Below are positions 27,086 to 35,606 of a stretch of 40,186 nt of DNA, piece by piece; the first letter of the stretch is position 1; every line of letters starts with the position of its first letter. The DNA is taken from contig JAJQEC010000085.1 of NCBI GenBank assembly GCA_021201815.1, positions 1 through 40,186 on the forward strand. The letters are read 5' to 3'. This stretch comes from Candidatus Azobacteroides sp. Its GTDB lineage: Bacteria; Bacteroidota; Bacteroidia; Bacteroidales; WRGA01. The position numbers and the translations under genes are program-made. Under the pieces are notes generated by a model, which saw nothing but the letters and a program-made list of their open reading frames with translations, searched no databases and had not been told where the DNA came from.

Positions 27086-28555
27086 TTACCATCCCAACAT
27101 CATTTTTTCTATTTCAGATATGACTTTTCTCCTTTGTTTGCCAAAGTTATTTACCATAATACAAAATGCATATTCTTTATTATCTTTTATCACATATCCT
27201 GTATAACATTGTACATTTGTAATGCTTCCGCTTTTCAGGTGCACCTTTCCTTCAAGGGCTGTCTTTTTCAGGAGGTTTCTTACCGTTCCTTCTTTTCCTG
27301 CCTCAGGAAGAGAGGAATAAAAGGCGGATGAATACTCGGATTTATTATACATGTAGATCAGCAACTCAACCATCACAGCCGGGGTCACTTTATTTACCGG
27401 AGACAATCCGGATCCGTCGTAAATCTGAATACCGGATAAATTTATCCCTTTTTCTTTCCAGAAGGATTGTACTGTTTCAATTCCCTTTTGAAAAGAAGCC
27501 TGTGGGTATTTGGAAAGAGCTACTAATTTAAGTAAATGCTCTGCATAATGGTTATTACTTTTTACATTCGTTATCCGGATTATTTCACTTAATGGAACGG
27601 ATTCATGCGTATACAATATTTTTCGGTCTTTCTTCAATAGTTCGTTTTTTAACATGCATAGCCTGTAAGTAGAAGGTTCTCCGGTAACCGGAATATTATT
27701 TTTTTCCAGTTCATTTTTCAGACATGTTGCTAAGTAGAGTGGGGGATCCGGAATATCTCCTCTTATACAAAAAGCTGTCTGATTAGCAGGTACCGCACCG
27801 AATAGCCACCGTTCCCCGGTAAAAGGTACACCATAAATATAGGCATTATCCGAATTACTTTTTTTTACCTGTAAATTATTCAGGAAATTAATCTGGGGCA
27901 TGGATGGCTGCGTACGGATTATTTCCGGTTTGCTTCCGACAACACCGGATTTGAGATAAAGCCGGTACATATTATCCTTATAACTGATTCCGTAAGAACC
28001 TGATGCAAAATAATTCCCCATATCTTCCCATAACCATTTCGGAGAAATCCCTTCCTGGTCAAAACAACTTTCATCTGCAATAACCTTTCCTTCCACTTTC
28101 TTTATTCCGGCTTTTCGAATAGCAGTCATGCAGTTTTTTAAAAAGTCCTCTTTCTCTTTTTGCTCTTTTTCCGTATCGATATGTTCGGATCCCAGCGTCG
28201 GGTCTCCATTTCCTTTTATGTAAATATCTCCTTTTAAGGTCCCATCCGGTTCGATATTTCCGACGTACTCCAATAAGGTCGGTATCCGGTGATCCGGTCC
28301 GTATATTTCTAATGCTGTAGCCGTAGTTAATACTTTGAGGATAGAAGCGGGAGTAAGGAGTTTATTATTATTGTGGGAAGTAAGAACTTTACCGGTTTTA
28401 GTTTCTACTAATTGAATCCCGATGTCGGCGGATTCTAATTCCGGAAGATTTATAAATTCACCAGTACTGTGTTGTTGTGCATAACTGTTACTCCAACTGA
28501 GAAAAGTAACGAAAGTAACAAGAGTAACAAGGAAGATATTCTGATAATTTTTCAT
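27086..28555 (-). CDS. dacB: D-alanyl-D-alanine carboxypeptidase/endopeptidase, PBP4 type
   Basis: A periplasmic class C penicillin-binding protein of 489 residues that trims the terminal D-Ala or cuts peptide cross-links in peptidoglycan. The signal peptide covers about the first 26 residues (ending near SNSYA-QQ). The serine-lysine motif lies in TPASILKVLTTA (SILK), the second motif is SNN in KSNNHYAEHLLK, and the third is KSG in HLKSGSI. Between the first two is the long insert typical of PBP4. The signal peptide is encoded partly by a 9-bp triplicate near 28504-28530. Opposed to the tRNA-Lys gene. Confidence 0.9.
   Translation of the reverse strand: MKNYQNIFLVTLVTFVTFLSWSNSYAQQHSTGEFINLPELESADIGIQLVETKTGKVLTSHNNNKLLTPASILKVLTTATALEIYGPDHRIPTLLEYVGNIEPDGTLKGDIYIKGNGDPTLGSEHIDTEKEQKEKEDFLKNCMTAIRKAGIKKVEGKVIADESCFDQEGISPKWLWEDMGNYFASGSYGISYKDNMYRLYLKSGVVGSKPEIIRTQPSMPQINFLNNLQVKKSNSDNAYIYGVPFTGERWLFGAVPANQTAFCIRGDIPDPPLYLATCLKNELEKNNIPVTGEPSTYRLCMLKNELLKKDRKILYTHESVPLSEIIRITNVKSNNHYAEHLLKLVALSKYPQASFQKGIETVQSFWKEKGINLSGIQIYDGSGLSPVNKVTPAVMVELLIYMYNKSEYSSAFYSSLPEAGKEGTVRNLLKKTALEGKVHLKSGSITNVQCYTGYVIKDNKEYAFCIMVNNFGKQRRKVISEIEKMMLGW
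28504..28530. repeat. Three 9-bp tandem repeats inside the dacB signal peptide
   Basis: The plus strand reads AGTAACGAA, AGTAACAAG, AGTAACAAG in a row. On the coding strand this gives the LVTLVTFVTF stretch of the signal peptide. A change in copy number would add or remove three residues of the hydrophobic core without breaking the frame. Confidence 0.7.
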
Positions 28556-28651
28556 TGACTGCTCATTTTTTCTAACAGCCTGTAAAATTATTCTTTTTCA
28601 TCCATTTTTCTTATAGGAAAAGAAAAAACAATGATTTTATTTAGAATAAAT

Positions 28652-28682
28652 ATTGTTTTTTTAAGAAATTCCTTTACTTCTG
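28652..28682 (+). promoter_or_regulatory. Promoter of tRNA-Lys
   Basis: ATTG at 28652-28655, 19 bp, then TACTTCTG at 28675-28682, one base off TAnnTTTG. It lies 17 bp before the first base of the tRNA, right for a short precursor leader. Confidence 0.6.
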
Positions 28683-28699
28683 CACCTCCTTTTGGTAAT

Positions 28700-28772
28700 G
28701 ATTCAGTAGCTCAGCAGGTAGAGCACATCCCTTTTAAGGATGGGGTCCTGGGTTCGAGCCCCAGCTGAATCA
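28700..28772 (+). tRNA. tRNA-Lys (anticodon UUU)
   Basis: A full cloverleaf of 73 nt. The acceptor stem is GATTCAG (28700-28706) with CTGAATC (28765-28771); the D arm has GCTC with GAGC; the anticodon stem CATCC/GGATG holds the loop CTTTTAA with anticodon TTT; the T arm is CTGGG-TTCGAGC-CCCAG. The discriminator base is A at 28772 and CCA is not encoded. It is a single-gene unit with its own promoter and terminator. Confidence 0.97.
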
Positions 28773-28784
28773 CTCAATTCGGAG

Positions 28785-28826
28785 CAAGCACTTGATTCTC
28801 AAAAGTTCAAGTGCTTGTTGTTTTTT
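28785..28826 (+). terminator. Terminator of tRNA-Lys
   Basis: CAAGCACTTGA (28785-28795) pairs perfectly with TCAAGTGCTTG (28807-28817) around an 11-nt loop and is followed by TTGTTTTTT. It begins 12 bp after the tRNA end. Confidence 0.9.
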
Positions 28827-29017
28827 AACAGGGGCAGAATAAGAGCAAAATAATATAGCTATCATTTTGCTGTTTTTTTAATTCTCTTAAACTATTTTTA
28901 ATATCATCCGGATATTATATTTTAGGGATAAAATAAAATTTGTCGTCTATCATACTTTCCGATCTATCTTCGTATTATTTACAAAGAGGAAATAAGTACC
29001 TGTCGGATGAAGGAAAA

Positions 29018-29050
29018 GGAAACAAATAATCCCACCGGAGTGGGATTATT
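29018..29050 (-). terminator. Terminator of the MBL-fold secreted protein gene
   Basis: AATAATCCCAC (29025-29035) and GTGGGATTATT (29040-29050) form an 11-bp stem with a 4-nt loop. It lies about 57 bp past the stop codon; on the minus strand a moderate T-rich run follows (ATTATTTGTTTCC). Confidence 0.75.
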
Positions 29051-29106
29051 GTAAGGTTATTATTTTCCAGGTAATATTACAATCAGTAAGTATTTATAAA
29101 GACGTT

Positions 29107-31209
29107 TTAATTCTTTATCACTTTAAACGTTTGCCCTGCGGTTCTTAAAAAATACACTCCTTTTTCAAAGAATGAAATGTCCAGTGTATTTCTATTTGTC
29201 AGCAGGAGCTGGTTGCCGGAAGCATCATATATTCCCTTATTTTTTGTATCAGCCCCTTTTACATGAATTATTCCTGTCGTTGGGTTCGGATAAACAGAAA
29301 TACTGTTAGCCAGGCTTTCCGTTACGGAAGAAGTGATATCATCCTCATGGACGATAGAATATTCCCATGACTTGTCATTAAGGAAAAATACATACCTTCC
29401 TCCTTTGGTGATGGTAAAATTAAGGTTACCTGCACTTCCTGCCAGTTGTGTTACGGTACCACTTAAACCGTTTCCTACTCCCCAATCCAGTCCACTCCAG
29501 TCGTCCGTATTGGCAAATTTCATTGTATAATCTCCTGTTTCTAACGGAACGAAGTCCGATTGCCATTGATTATCTGCAATGAGGAACATTTCACCTGCAG
29601 CCCAGTCATTAAAAGTTCCCCGGATATACATTTCTTCCTGTTCAGAATCAAAGGTTGTTTGCACCTCAACTGCGTACGCTAACGTTTTAATGTTAAACTT
29701 AAACAGGTAATTTCCATCTTCTTCGATTGTGAATGTGATATTTTCCCCGTCTTTATCAATTACCTGCGCAATGCCGTCACGTCCGGATGCATTTCCCCAG
29801 AAATCCCTGTCAAAACTACGGTGGCTTGTAATTTTAAATGCATGTTCGCCTTTTTTCAATGCGACTTTAGTGGACACATACTCATCCTGATTGCTGCGTT
29901 GCATGATGTAGTTTGTTTCTTCCTGGCCATCAAATGCCGCTCTTACATATAAATTCCCGAATTCCGCGTCGAAGATTTCTGTTTTGGCAATGATCGGGTA
30001 ATCATACGAATGTGCATCCAATGTAAATATCTGGTACGTATCTCCACCCGGATATACTCTGGTTACGACGTGTCCGTACGGTTCTATCGCATCTCCTAAT
30101 CCCTGTCCTGCCAGACGGGTTTTGTTCGCATCAGCCTGTCCGGTAGTAAAAACATATCTTTCTTCAGGATAAAGATTATCATCTATCATTCTTTTTACCG
30201 CTTCCGGTTGGGGATGGTAATTATCCCATGCCGGAATAATGAAAGCCTTTGGCCTGAATGCCTGAACAATTGCATTTGTTTCCGAATCACTGTAGGCATG
30301 GTGATTTGCTACTGCAACTTCTACCGCTCCTACCACTTTAGCTACAGGTTTCTCTATATTTCTCCAGCCGGATCCGGTACCGGTTATATCACCTCCCGTA
30401 AAAAAGTCAAATTTACCGTAAGTAACCAGGATGGCATTACTCAGGATATTTTCATTGTCCTTATCCATTTCACCAGGTGCAGGAAACATATGTTCGGTTT
30501 CATTTCCATATCCTGTCCATATAGTTCCGTTGGAATAAACATTCCGGATCTCAAATTCCGGATATTTCTCAGGTTCATATAACAACTTCATCTGTGTATT
30601 ACTTCCCACATCAAAAAGCTCAAAAGTAGTGTTGCGGTTGTTTTCTTGATATTCAACAAATTTCAGGTAATTTTCAAGATAAACATTGCTTGATCCCATT
30701 ACAATGGCTCTTGTCGGATAATCATAATTCGGATAACCCCGGTCTATAATTTTTGCAGGTGTCAGGTATTCAACTAACTGGGAAACTCCTGTCAGATGGT
30801 AATCCCTGTCCACCGGTCTGATGGATTTTGACCATGGCCCACCGATATGGTCATTATGAAGGTGGGTAAGCATAATGTAATCGATCCGGTCATTTTTACC
30901 CAGGTGGTCATAAAAATGTTTAATGTAAGTTGCGACCCATTCTCCTGGTAATTTATTATTATCGGGTAACGGAGGAACAATCGTTGCACTTTCCCTGTCT
31001 CCCAGGTCGCCTACATCCACAATCAAAGTCGTTCCGTCAGGAAGAATCATAAACGCTGCATTTCCACGACCGGTTGCAATCTGATGAATGTCAAGATAGC
31101 CTTCCTGCCATTCAGGAAGAAATTCTTTACCGTCTTCTGCCTGAATACTGACAGGGAGAACCAGTAACAATAGAAATAAACATACTACAAGAGGGTTTGT
31201 TTTTTTTAT
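29107..31209 (-). CDS. Secreted metallo-beta-lactamase-fold protein with SusE-like domains and T9SS sorting domain
   Basis: About 700 residues. Counted from a TTG at 31170, the metallo-hydrolase domain has GRGNAAFMIL...VDVGD, as in ComEC-related proteins, and the metal motif HLHNDH (103-108). Then come two SusE/X25-like beta domains, one ending FTIEEDGNYLFKFN and the other around GTFNDWAAGEM to FTITKGGRYVFFL. The end is a type IX secretion sorting domain (ISVYPNPTTGIIHV ... KGVYFLRT). Upstream of 31170 the frame stays open to 31212 and encodes a complete signal peptide (KKTNPLVVC... to ...VSIQA), but contains no ATG, GTG or TTG before 31170. The start is either the ATA at 31209 or ATG 31220 with one A missing from an A6 run. 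Substrate unknown; a surface or secreted enzyme on a glycan is plausible. Confidence 0.75.
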   Translation of the reverse strand: MKKTNPLVVCLFLLLLVLPVSIQAEDGKEFLPEWQEGYLDIHQIATGRGNAAFMILPDGTTLIVDVGDLGDRESATIVPPLPDNNKLPGEWVATYIKHFYDHLGKNDRIDYIMLTHLHNDHIGGPWSKSIRPVDRDYHLTGVSQLVEYLTPAKIIDRGYPNYDYPTRAIVMGSSNVYLENYLKFVEYQENNRNTTFELFDVGSNTQMKLLYEPEKYPEFEIRNVYSNGTIWTGYGNETEHMFPAPGEMDKDNENILSNAILVTYGKFDFFTGGDITGTGSGWRNIEKPVAKVVGAVEVAVANHHAYSDSETNAIVQAFRPKAFIIPAWDNYHPQPEAVKRMIDDNLYPEERYVFTTGQADANKTRLAGQGLGDAIEPYGHVVTRVYPGGDTYQIFTLDAHSYDYPIIAKTEIFDAEFGNLYVRAAFDGQEETNYIMQRSNQDEYVSTKVALKKGEHAFKITSHRSFDRDFWGNASGRDGIAQVIDKDGENITFTIEEDGNYLFKFNIKTLAYAVEVQTTFDSEQEEMYIRGTFNDWAAGEMFLIADNQWQSDFVPLETGDYTMKFANTDDWSGLDWGVGNGLSGTVTQLAGSAGNLNFTITKGGRYVFFLNDKSWEYSIVHEDDITSSVTESLANSISVYPNPTTGIIHVKGADTKNKGIYDASGNQLLLTNRNTLDISFFEKGVYFLRTAGQTFKVIKN

Positions 31210-31313
31210 TTTTTACACATGTTTAGGTTAACGTTTGAAACTATATATTAACTATTAATTTCTACCTTTAAACAAGTGTATCCGGTTTGCTTGTAATAAG
31301 CAATGTGTTGTAT

Positions 31314-31427
31314 TTATTTCATCAGCTTCTGAAATAGAAAACCAAAGGACATACTATGGTGTTCCGAAATTCCGGAAGAATTAGTCTGATTAAAGGTTGT
31401 GTGATAACTCATGCTATCGTTTTTCAT
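31314..31427 (-). CDS. Candidate 37-residue small ORF ahead of the MBL-fold gene
   Basis: From ATG 31427 the minus strand encodes 37 residues including HTTFNQTN and SEHHSMSFGFLFQKL, ending at TAA 31314. A TACCTTTG minus-7 box (complement of 31445-31452) would start transcription about 11 nt before the ATG. The frame extends further upstream, but only the part after this promoter is likely to be translated. No signal peptide or known domain; the peptide is polar with His and Ser and a hydrophobic FGFLF near the end. It may be a leader peptide, a small protein, or chance. Confidence 0.35.
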   Translation of the reverse strand: MKNDSMSYHTTFNQTNSSGISEHHSMSFGFLFQKLMK

Positions 31428-31444
31428 CGGGTTTTGGGTTATAG

Positions 31445-31452
31445 CAAAGGTA
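31445..31452 (-). promoter_or_regulatory. Candidate minus-7 box for the small ORF and MBL-fold gene
   Basis: The complement reads TACCTTTG. It is the best TAnnTTTG match upstream of the MBL-fold gene and would give that gene a leader of about 220 nt that contains the small ORF. No minus-33 TTTG is seen. Confidence 0.4.
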
Positions 31453-31491
31453 TAGAATTCCGGAAATATGTATTCCGGAAGTATATTTTTA

Positions 31492-31527
31492 TGCAAAAAA
31501 AAACTATGCAACGGATTGCATAGTTTT
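31492..31527 (-). terminator. Terminator of the DUF1080-PHP lipoprotein gene
   Basis: AAAACTATGCAA (31500-31511) and TTGCATAGTTTT (31516-31527) form a 12-bp stem with a CGGA tetraloop. On the minus strand the stem is followed by a run of T residues (complement of the A tract before 31500), a textbook intrinsic terminator about 80 bp past the stop. Confidence 0.88.
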
Positions 31528-31604
31528 AAAATAATTTTACATATAGTCCGGCATTTCATTGAATATCTTTCCAAGTCATTATATTTCAATGAAACTTTTA
31601 CCTG

Positions 31605-33002
31605 CTACTTTTCTATTTTAATCTTCGGCTTATACATATCTCTTGCCGTCAGTCCACATTCGTTTTTCATACGGATGCTGTACGCAAGCATACTGGCAGC
31701 CGGGATTACATCTATGTTATTGCTCCCGAAAGTAAATTTTACTCCCGCCTCTTTCGCTTTCATAAGGATAGCTTTATTCGGAATATTATATAACTCATTT
31801 ATCTCCAGTGCTTTTCCGCTTTTTGCCAGTGCGTCGATAAATTTATCCATGCGGGCTTCCGTCCAGAATTCATCGTACCGGTCGCTCATCTGGTCCGGAA
31901 GATAGCAGGGATTTACATAAATATCCACCGGTTCCTGGAGTACCTCACATATTTTATCTACAATTAAATCCATGTATTGCTGTTCGTCTTCAATCCATAC
32001 TTCGTCTTCAATCCACAGCCGGGTGCGACGTCCTTTCTGATCGGTGAAAGTAAGTGCGTCCGTAAAAACATAATCAAATTCATCCCGTGCCTCTTTAGAG
32101 AAAGTTGTCACCCATTCCCGTCCCTCTGCCTGCATGGCAAGAATGAAAGGTTGCGTGCGCATCGTATCCAGGAAACCATAAATCTGTGCATTTTCCGTAA
32201 TCGGGAAGCCAATCCCGCAATTAGGAGCAATTGCATAATTGATGCCGGACTTCATGGATTCTTCTGCTGCTTTTTCTTTCGTCAAGCTTCCTTTCAGATG
32301 TACATGGTAATCAAGCACCGGAAAGTCTTCCTGATGCAACCGGATAATGTCATTATTCGACTCATCACCAGCCAGAACGTTTTGAGCTGCCAGTCCGGCT
32401 TCTTTCTCATCAATTTCGTATACGGTGATATTCCGGAAATGAATTTCTCCTTTTCCGGTACTGGTCAATGTAAATGTTCCTTCCGACAAAAGTGCATTTG
32501 TATTAGGAGCTATCCGGAAAGGAGCATCCGGTTCCTTATATTCTACAACCGGTTTTCCATTGATGAATATCCGGATTAATTGTCCTTCTACCCGTATATT
32601 CATATCAAACCATTCATTTTCCCTGACAAAACTTTTTGTAAGATTCCGAACAGATAGTAAACTGCCTGTCATTCTCCACCAGATCGAATCGTTTCTGTCA
32701 TTATGGATGGCTACCTGATATCCCCCATTTCCGGTATCATCAGAATGGAAACTTATAAATCCTTTTCCTTCGGGAGTGGTATATACTTCTGCATATAGGT
32801 CAAAATTTTTGTATTTCCCTTCTTTCAGAATTGCCTTCGTATTTTCTCCTTTCAGGATAAGTGAACTGTCCCGCAAAAGAGTTTCTCCGGAAAGGCTCCA
32901 TTGTTCGGCGGAAGTACCGGTGAATAATTCTTTTTTTTCAGAATGAGAACAGGATACAAAAAACAGGATGGATAGGAACAATAAAAGCGTGTTGTAATTC
33001 AT
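31605..33002 (-). CDS. Lipoprotein with DUF1080 (3-keto-disaccharide hydrolase-like) and PHP-like domains
   Basis: A predicted lipoprotein of 465 residues. The signal ends in a lipobox (FFVSC, lipidated Cys18), so it is anchored in the periplasm or outer membrane. Residues about 25-195 look like DUF1080, a concanavalin-type beta sandwich related to 3-keto-disaccharide hydrolases (FDLYAEVYTTPEGKGFISFH; GGYQVAIHND; IRIFINGKPVVEY). The second half, from DYHVHLKG (231-238, His233 and His235), resembles a PHP or amidohydrolase barrel, with EINELYNIPNKAIL and TFGSNNIDVIPAA near the end. Linking the two in one chain suggests a sugar-processing role, but the reaction is not known to me. It has its own terminator and a possible promoter box. 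Confidence 0.72.
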   Translation of the reverse strand: MNYNTLLLFLSILFFVSCSHSEKKELFTGTSAEQWSLSGETLLRDSSLILKGENTKAILKEGKYKNFDLYAEVYTTPEGKGFISFHSDDTGNGGYQVAIHNDRNDSIWWRMTGSLLSVRNLTKSFVRENEWFDMNIRVEGQLIRIFINGKPVVEYKEPDAPFRIAPNTNALLSEGTFTLTSTGKGEIHFRNITVYEIDEKEAGLAAQNVLAGDESNNDIIRLHQEDFPVLDYHVHLKGSLTKEKAAEESMKSGINYAIAPNCGIGFPITENAQIYGFLDTMRTQPFILAMQAEGREWVTTFSKEARDEFDYVFTDALTFTDQKGRRTRLWIEDEVWIEDEQQYMDLIVDKICEVLQEPVDIYVNPCYLPDQMSDRYDEFWTEARMDKFIDALAKSGKALEINELYNIPNKAILMKAKEAGVKFTFGSNNIDVIPAASMLAYSIRMKNECGLTARDMYKPKIKIEK

Positions 33003-33048
33003 GATAAGATTGCTAAAGGTTTAACAAATAACATTTGAAAATATTTCT

Positions 33049-33056
33049 CAAAAGTA
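33049..33056 (-). promoter_or_regulatory. Candidate minus-7 box for the DUF1080-PHP gene
   Basis: The complement reads TACTTTTG, matching TAnnTTTG, 46 bp before the ATG. No minus-33 box at standard spacing, so an activator may be needed. Confidence 0.45.
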
Positions 33057-33156
33057 TATATATTCTTTTTAAAATACATACTTATTAATGTAAATGTATG
33101 GAGAAGTTTTATTGAAAATTTAAACGATATCTGATGGAGGGTATGTTTGTTGAGTT

Positions 33157-33236
33157 ATTAAATGGGCTAATTAACCGTGGGTAAACCCTTCCCCTTTTGG
33201 CAGAGCCAAAAGGTACTTCCCTTTGGAGAAGGGAAG
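33157..33236. repeat. Dispersed intergenic element with two hairpins (copy 1)
   Basis: The element starts ATTAAATGGG, continues TTAACCGTGGGTAAACCCT, and has two stems: CCTTTTGGC/GCCAAAAGG (33193-33213) and CTTCCCTT/AAGGGAAG (33216-33236). A second copy lies at 40001-40079 in the same arrangement. Stem 1 differs between copies by paired changes (GGC/GCC here, TGC/GCA there), so base pairing is kept. It carries no gene and has no visible terminal repeats of an insertion sequence. Confidence 0.8.
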
Positions 33237-33254
33237 AGTGGTGGCATCTTATCC

Positions 33255-33292
33255 GAAAAAATAAAATCTCCTGCAAAACTGCAGGAGATTTT
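33255..33292 (-). terminator. Terminator of the GH3 operon
   Basis: AAAATCTCCTGC (33263-33274) and GCAGGAGATTTT (33281-33292) form a perfect 12-bp stem with a 6-nt loop, followed on the minus strand by ATTTTTTC. It lies about 70 bp past the GH3 stop at 33361. Confidence 0.87.
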
Positions 33293-33360
33293 ATAAATAA
33301 AAAACTATAAGGAAGAAGAACTAATTCACTACCTTTTATCTTATCGCTTTCAGCATATCT

Positions 33361-35581
33361 TTATTTCAGTTTAAAACCTACTTTTGTTCTGATATCCGTA
33401 GAAGAAGCAGCTACGATCGCTTCAAAATCTCCAGGTTCTGCTACCCAGTCGTGTTTTGCCGGGTCGAAGAAACTCAGGGCGGATTTATCTACAGTAAAGG
33501 TAACGGTTTTTGTTTCCCCGGGTTGTAGATTTACCTTTTCAAATGCTTTCAATTCTTTTTCAGGACGTGGTAAAGAAGATTTCAGGTCACTGATATACAA
33601 CTGAACAATCTCTGAGCCTTCGCGGCTTCCGGTATTTTTTACATCTACAGAGAATGTAATCCGGTCATTTACGCTCATGTCTTTTTTATCTGCTGTTACT
33701 TTACCATATTCAAAAGTAGTATAGCTTAATCCGTGGTCAAAACCGAATAACGGTTTGATTTTTTTAGTATCGTGCCAGCGGTAACCGACCAGAATACCTT
33801 CATTATAAGTCACCTGTCCGTTTTCTCCGGGAAACTCACCCACAGCATGGTGCCGCGTTATCTGTTAACTTAACAGGAAAACTGAACGGTAATTTTCCTG
33901 ATGGATTGACATTTCCGACCAGTACATCTGCCAGCGCATTTCCGGCTTCCGTACCAAGAAACCATCCCTGTACAATAGCAGGCACCTCTTTTACCCACGG
34001 CATGGCTACCGCATTACCGGAAATATTCACATACACCATATTTTTGTTTACTTTCGCAATTTCACGGATCACCTGGTCCTGATTGTACGGAAGTTCCAGA
34101 CCTAACCGGTCCGCACCTTCACTGTCCTGATAATCACTTTTATTCAGACCACCGATAAAGATCACATAATCGGCACTCTTTGCTACTTCTACCGCTTCTT
34201 TCAGTAATTCTTCGGGAGAACGGTTATCTGCCAGGTTTTGTCCGGAAACCACCCCGTTGTATTCCCCACTTGCATCTCCTACGTATCCGCGTGCATAGAC
34301 TACTTCAGCCTTGTCACCTACCCGGTTTTTGATGCCGTCAAGAGGCAATACTTCATATTTTACTTTTAATGAAGAACTACCACCACCTACGGTCATCATC
34401 TTGATTGCATTTTCACCGATTACCGCAATTTTATTCGCTTTGTTCAGGTCGATTGGCAATACATTATTATTGTTTTGTAACAAGACAATTCCTTCATGTG
34501 CTATTTTGCGGCTTGCAAGAGCATGTTCCTGAGTTCCGAATGAGCCGAAAGGTCTGTTCCTGTCCATGTTGGTGCGGAAAGCAAGTCGGAGGATACGGCG
34601 AACTTTCTCATCCAGTTCTTTGGTACCTACCTGTCCGGTTTTAATCAGGTGCAAATAAGGTTTTGCCAGATAATAATTGTCGTATGCGTTACTTTCTCCC
34701 CAGGAAAGCCCGTCAGTCCAGGTTCCGAATTCCATATCCAGGCCGTTGGTAATTGCTTCTCTGGTATCGTGGACACCACCCCAGTCTGCTACGACCACTC
34801 CATCAAAACCCCATTCTCCCCGCAGGATATCATTTAACAGATACTCGTTATGACAGCAATGCTGGCCTTTGTATTTATTATAAGCTCCCATGATCGTCCA
34901 GGTCTTTCCTTCCTGAACGGCTGCTTTGAATGCCGGAAGATAAATTTCATATAAGGCCCTGTCGTCTACATTTACATTTACTTCGTGACGGAATGTTTCC
35001 TGATTATTTAAAGCAAAGTGTTTTACACACGCAGCAACACCGTTTTCCTGTACTCCGATTACATAAGGAACAACCATTTTCGAGGCTAAGAACGGATCTT
35101 CTCCCATATACTCAAAGTTACGTCCGTTAAGCGGAGTCCGATAAATATTCACACCAGGACCCAGCAATACGTTTTTATTCCGGTAGCGTGCTTCTTCTCC
35201 GATTGATCTTCCGTATAGCAGGGAAATTTCCGGATTCCATGTTGCAGCCAGGCAAGTCAGGGCCGGGAATGCAATACAGGAATCATTTGTCCATCCTGCC
35301 TGATCCCATTCATCCCACAATACTTCCGGTCTGATCCCATGAGGTCCGTCGGTCATCCAGAAATCCGGGATACCCAGGCTTGGAACACCGGCAGAACTGA
35401 ATTTGGATTGTGCATGTACCATGGCTACTTTCTCATCCACGGTCATTCGTGAGAGCGCGTCTTCCACGCGGTCTTCTATCGGCTTACTGTCATCCAGGTA
35501 AACCGGCAGGGTATTTTGTGCGTTCATCAGGAATGAACCGGCCACAAATAAAGCTACTGTTGATTTTATTATTCTGAACAT
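33361..35581 (-). pseudogene. GH3 glycoside hydrolase split by a one-base frameshift
   Basis: A family 3 beta-glycosidase that would be 739 residues if in one frame. The first part (35581 to 33836, 581 residues) has a signal peptide, the nucleophile in VVADWGG (Asp266) and the second GH3 domain, and ends after KLTDNAA with PCCG and a stop. The rest (33843 to 33361) continues without loss as VGEFPGENGQVTYNEG through the C-terminal fibronectin-III-like domain. Removing one of the two G residues at 33849-33850 (CC on the coding strand) restores AAHAVGEF and the whole protein. It may be a real lesion or a sequence error. It lies 25 bp after the other GH3 gene in the same operon. Likely activity is beta-glucosidase or a related exo-activity. 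Confidence 0.82.
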
Positions 35582-35606
35582 AACAACTGATTAATTTATA
35601 AATATG

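Noticed and set aside
28700-28826. tRNA-Lys as an integration site for a genomic island covering 29-40 kb
   Set aside because: No integrase gene and no repeated copy of the tRNA 3' end was seen in the window; the tRNA has its own terminator and normal flanks.
31370-31480. Three TTCCGGAA palindromes upstream of the MBL-fold gene as operator sites
   Set aside because: TCCGGA is very common throughout this window, both in and out of genes, and the spacing is irregular.
33324-33337. TTCACTACCTTTT, similar to the complement of the candidate activator repeats
   Set aside because: It is a single imperfect match at the 3' end of the operon, with no promoter nearby; likely chance.
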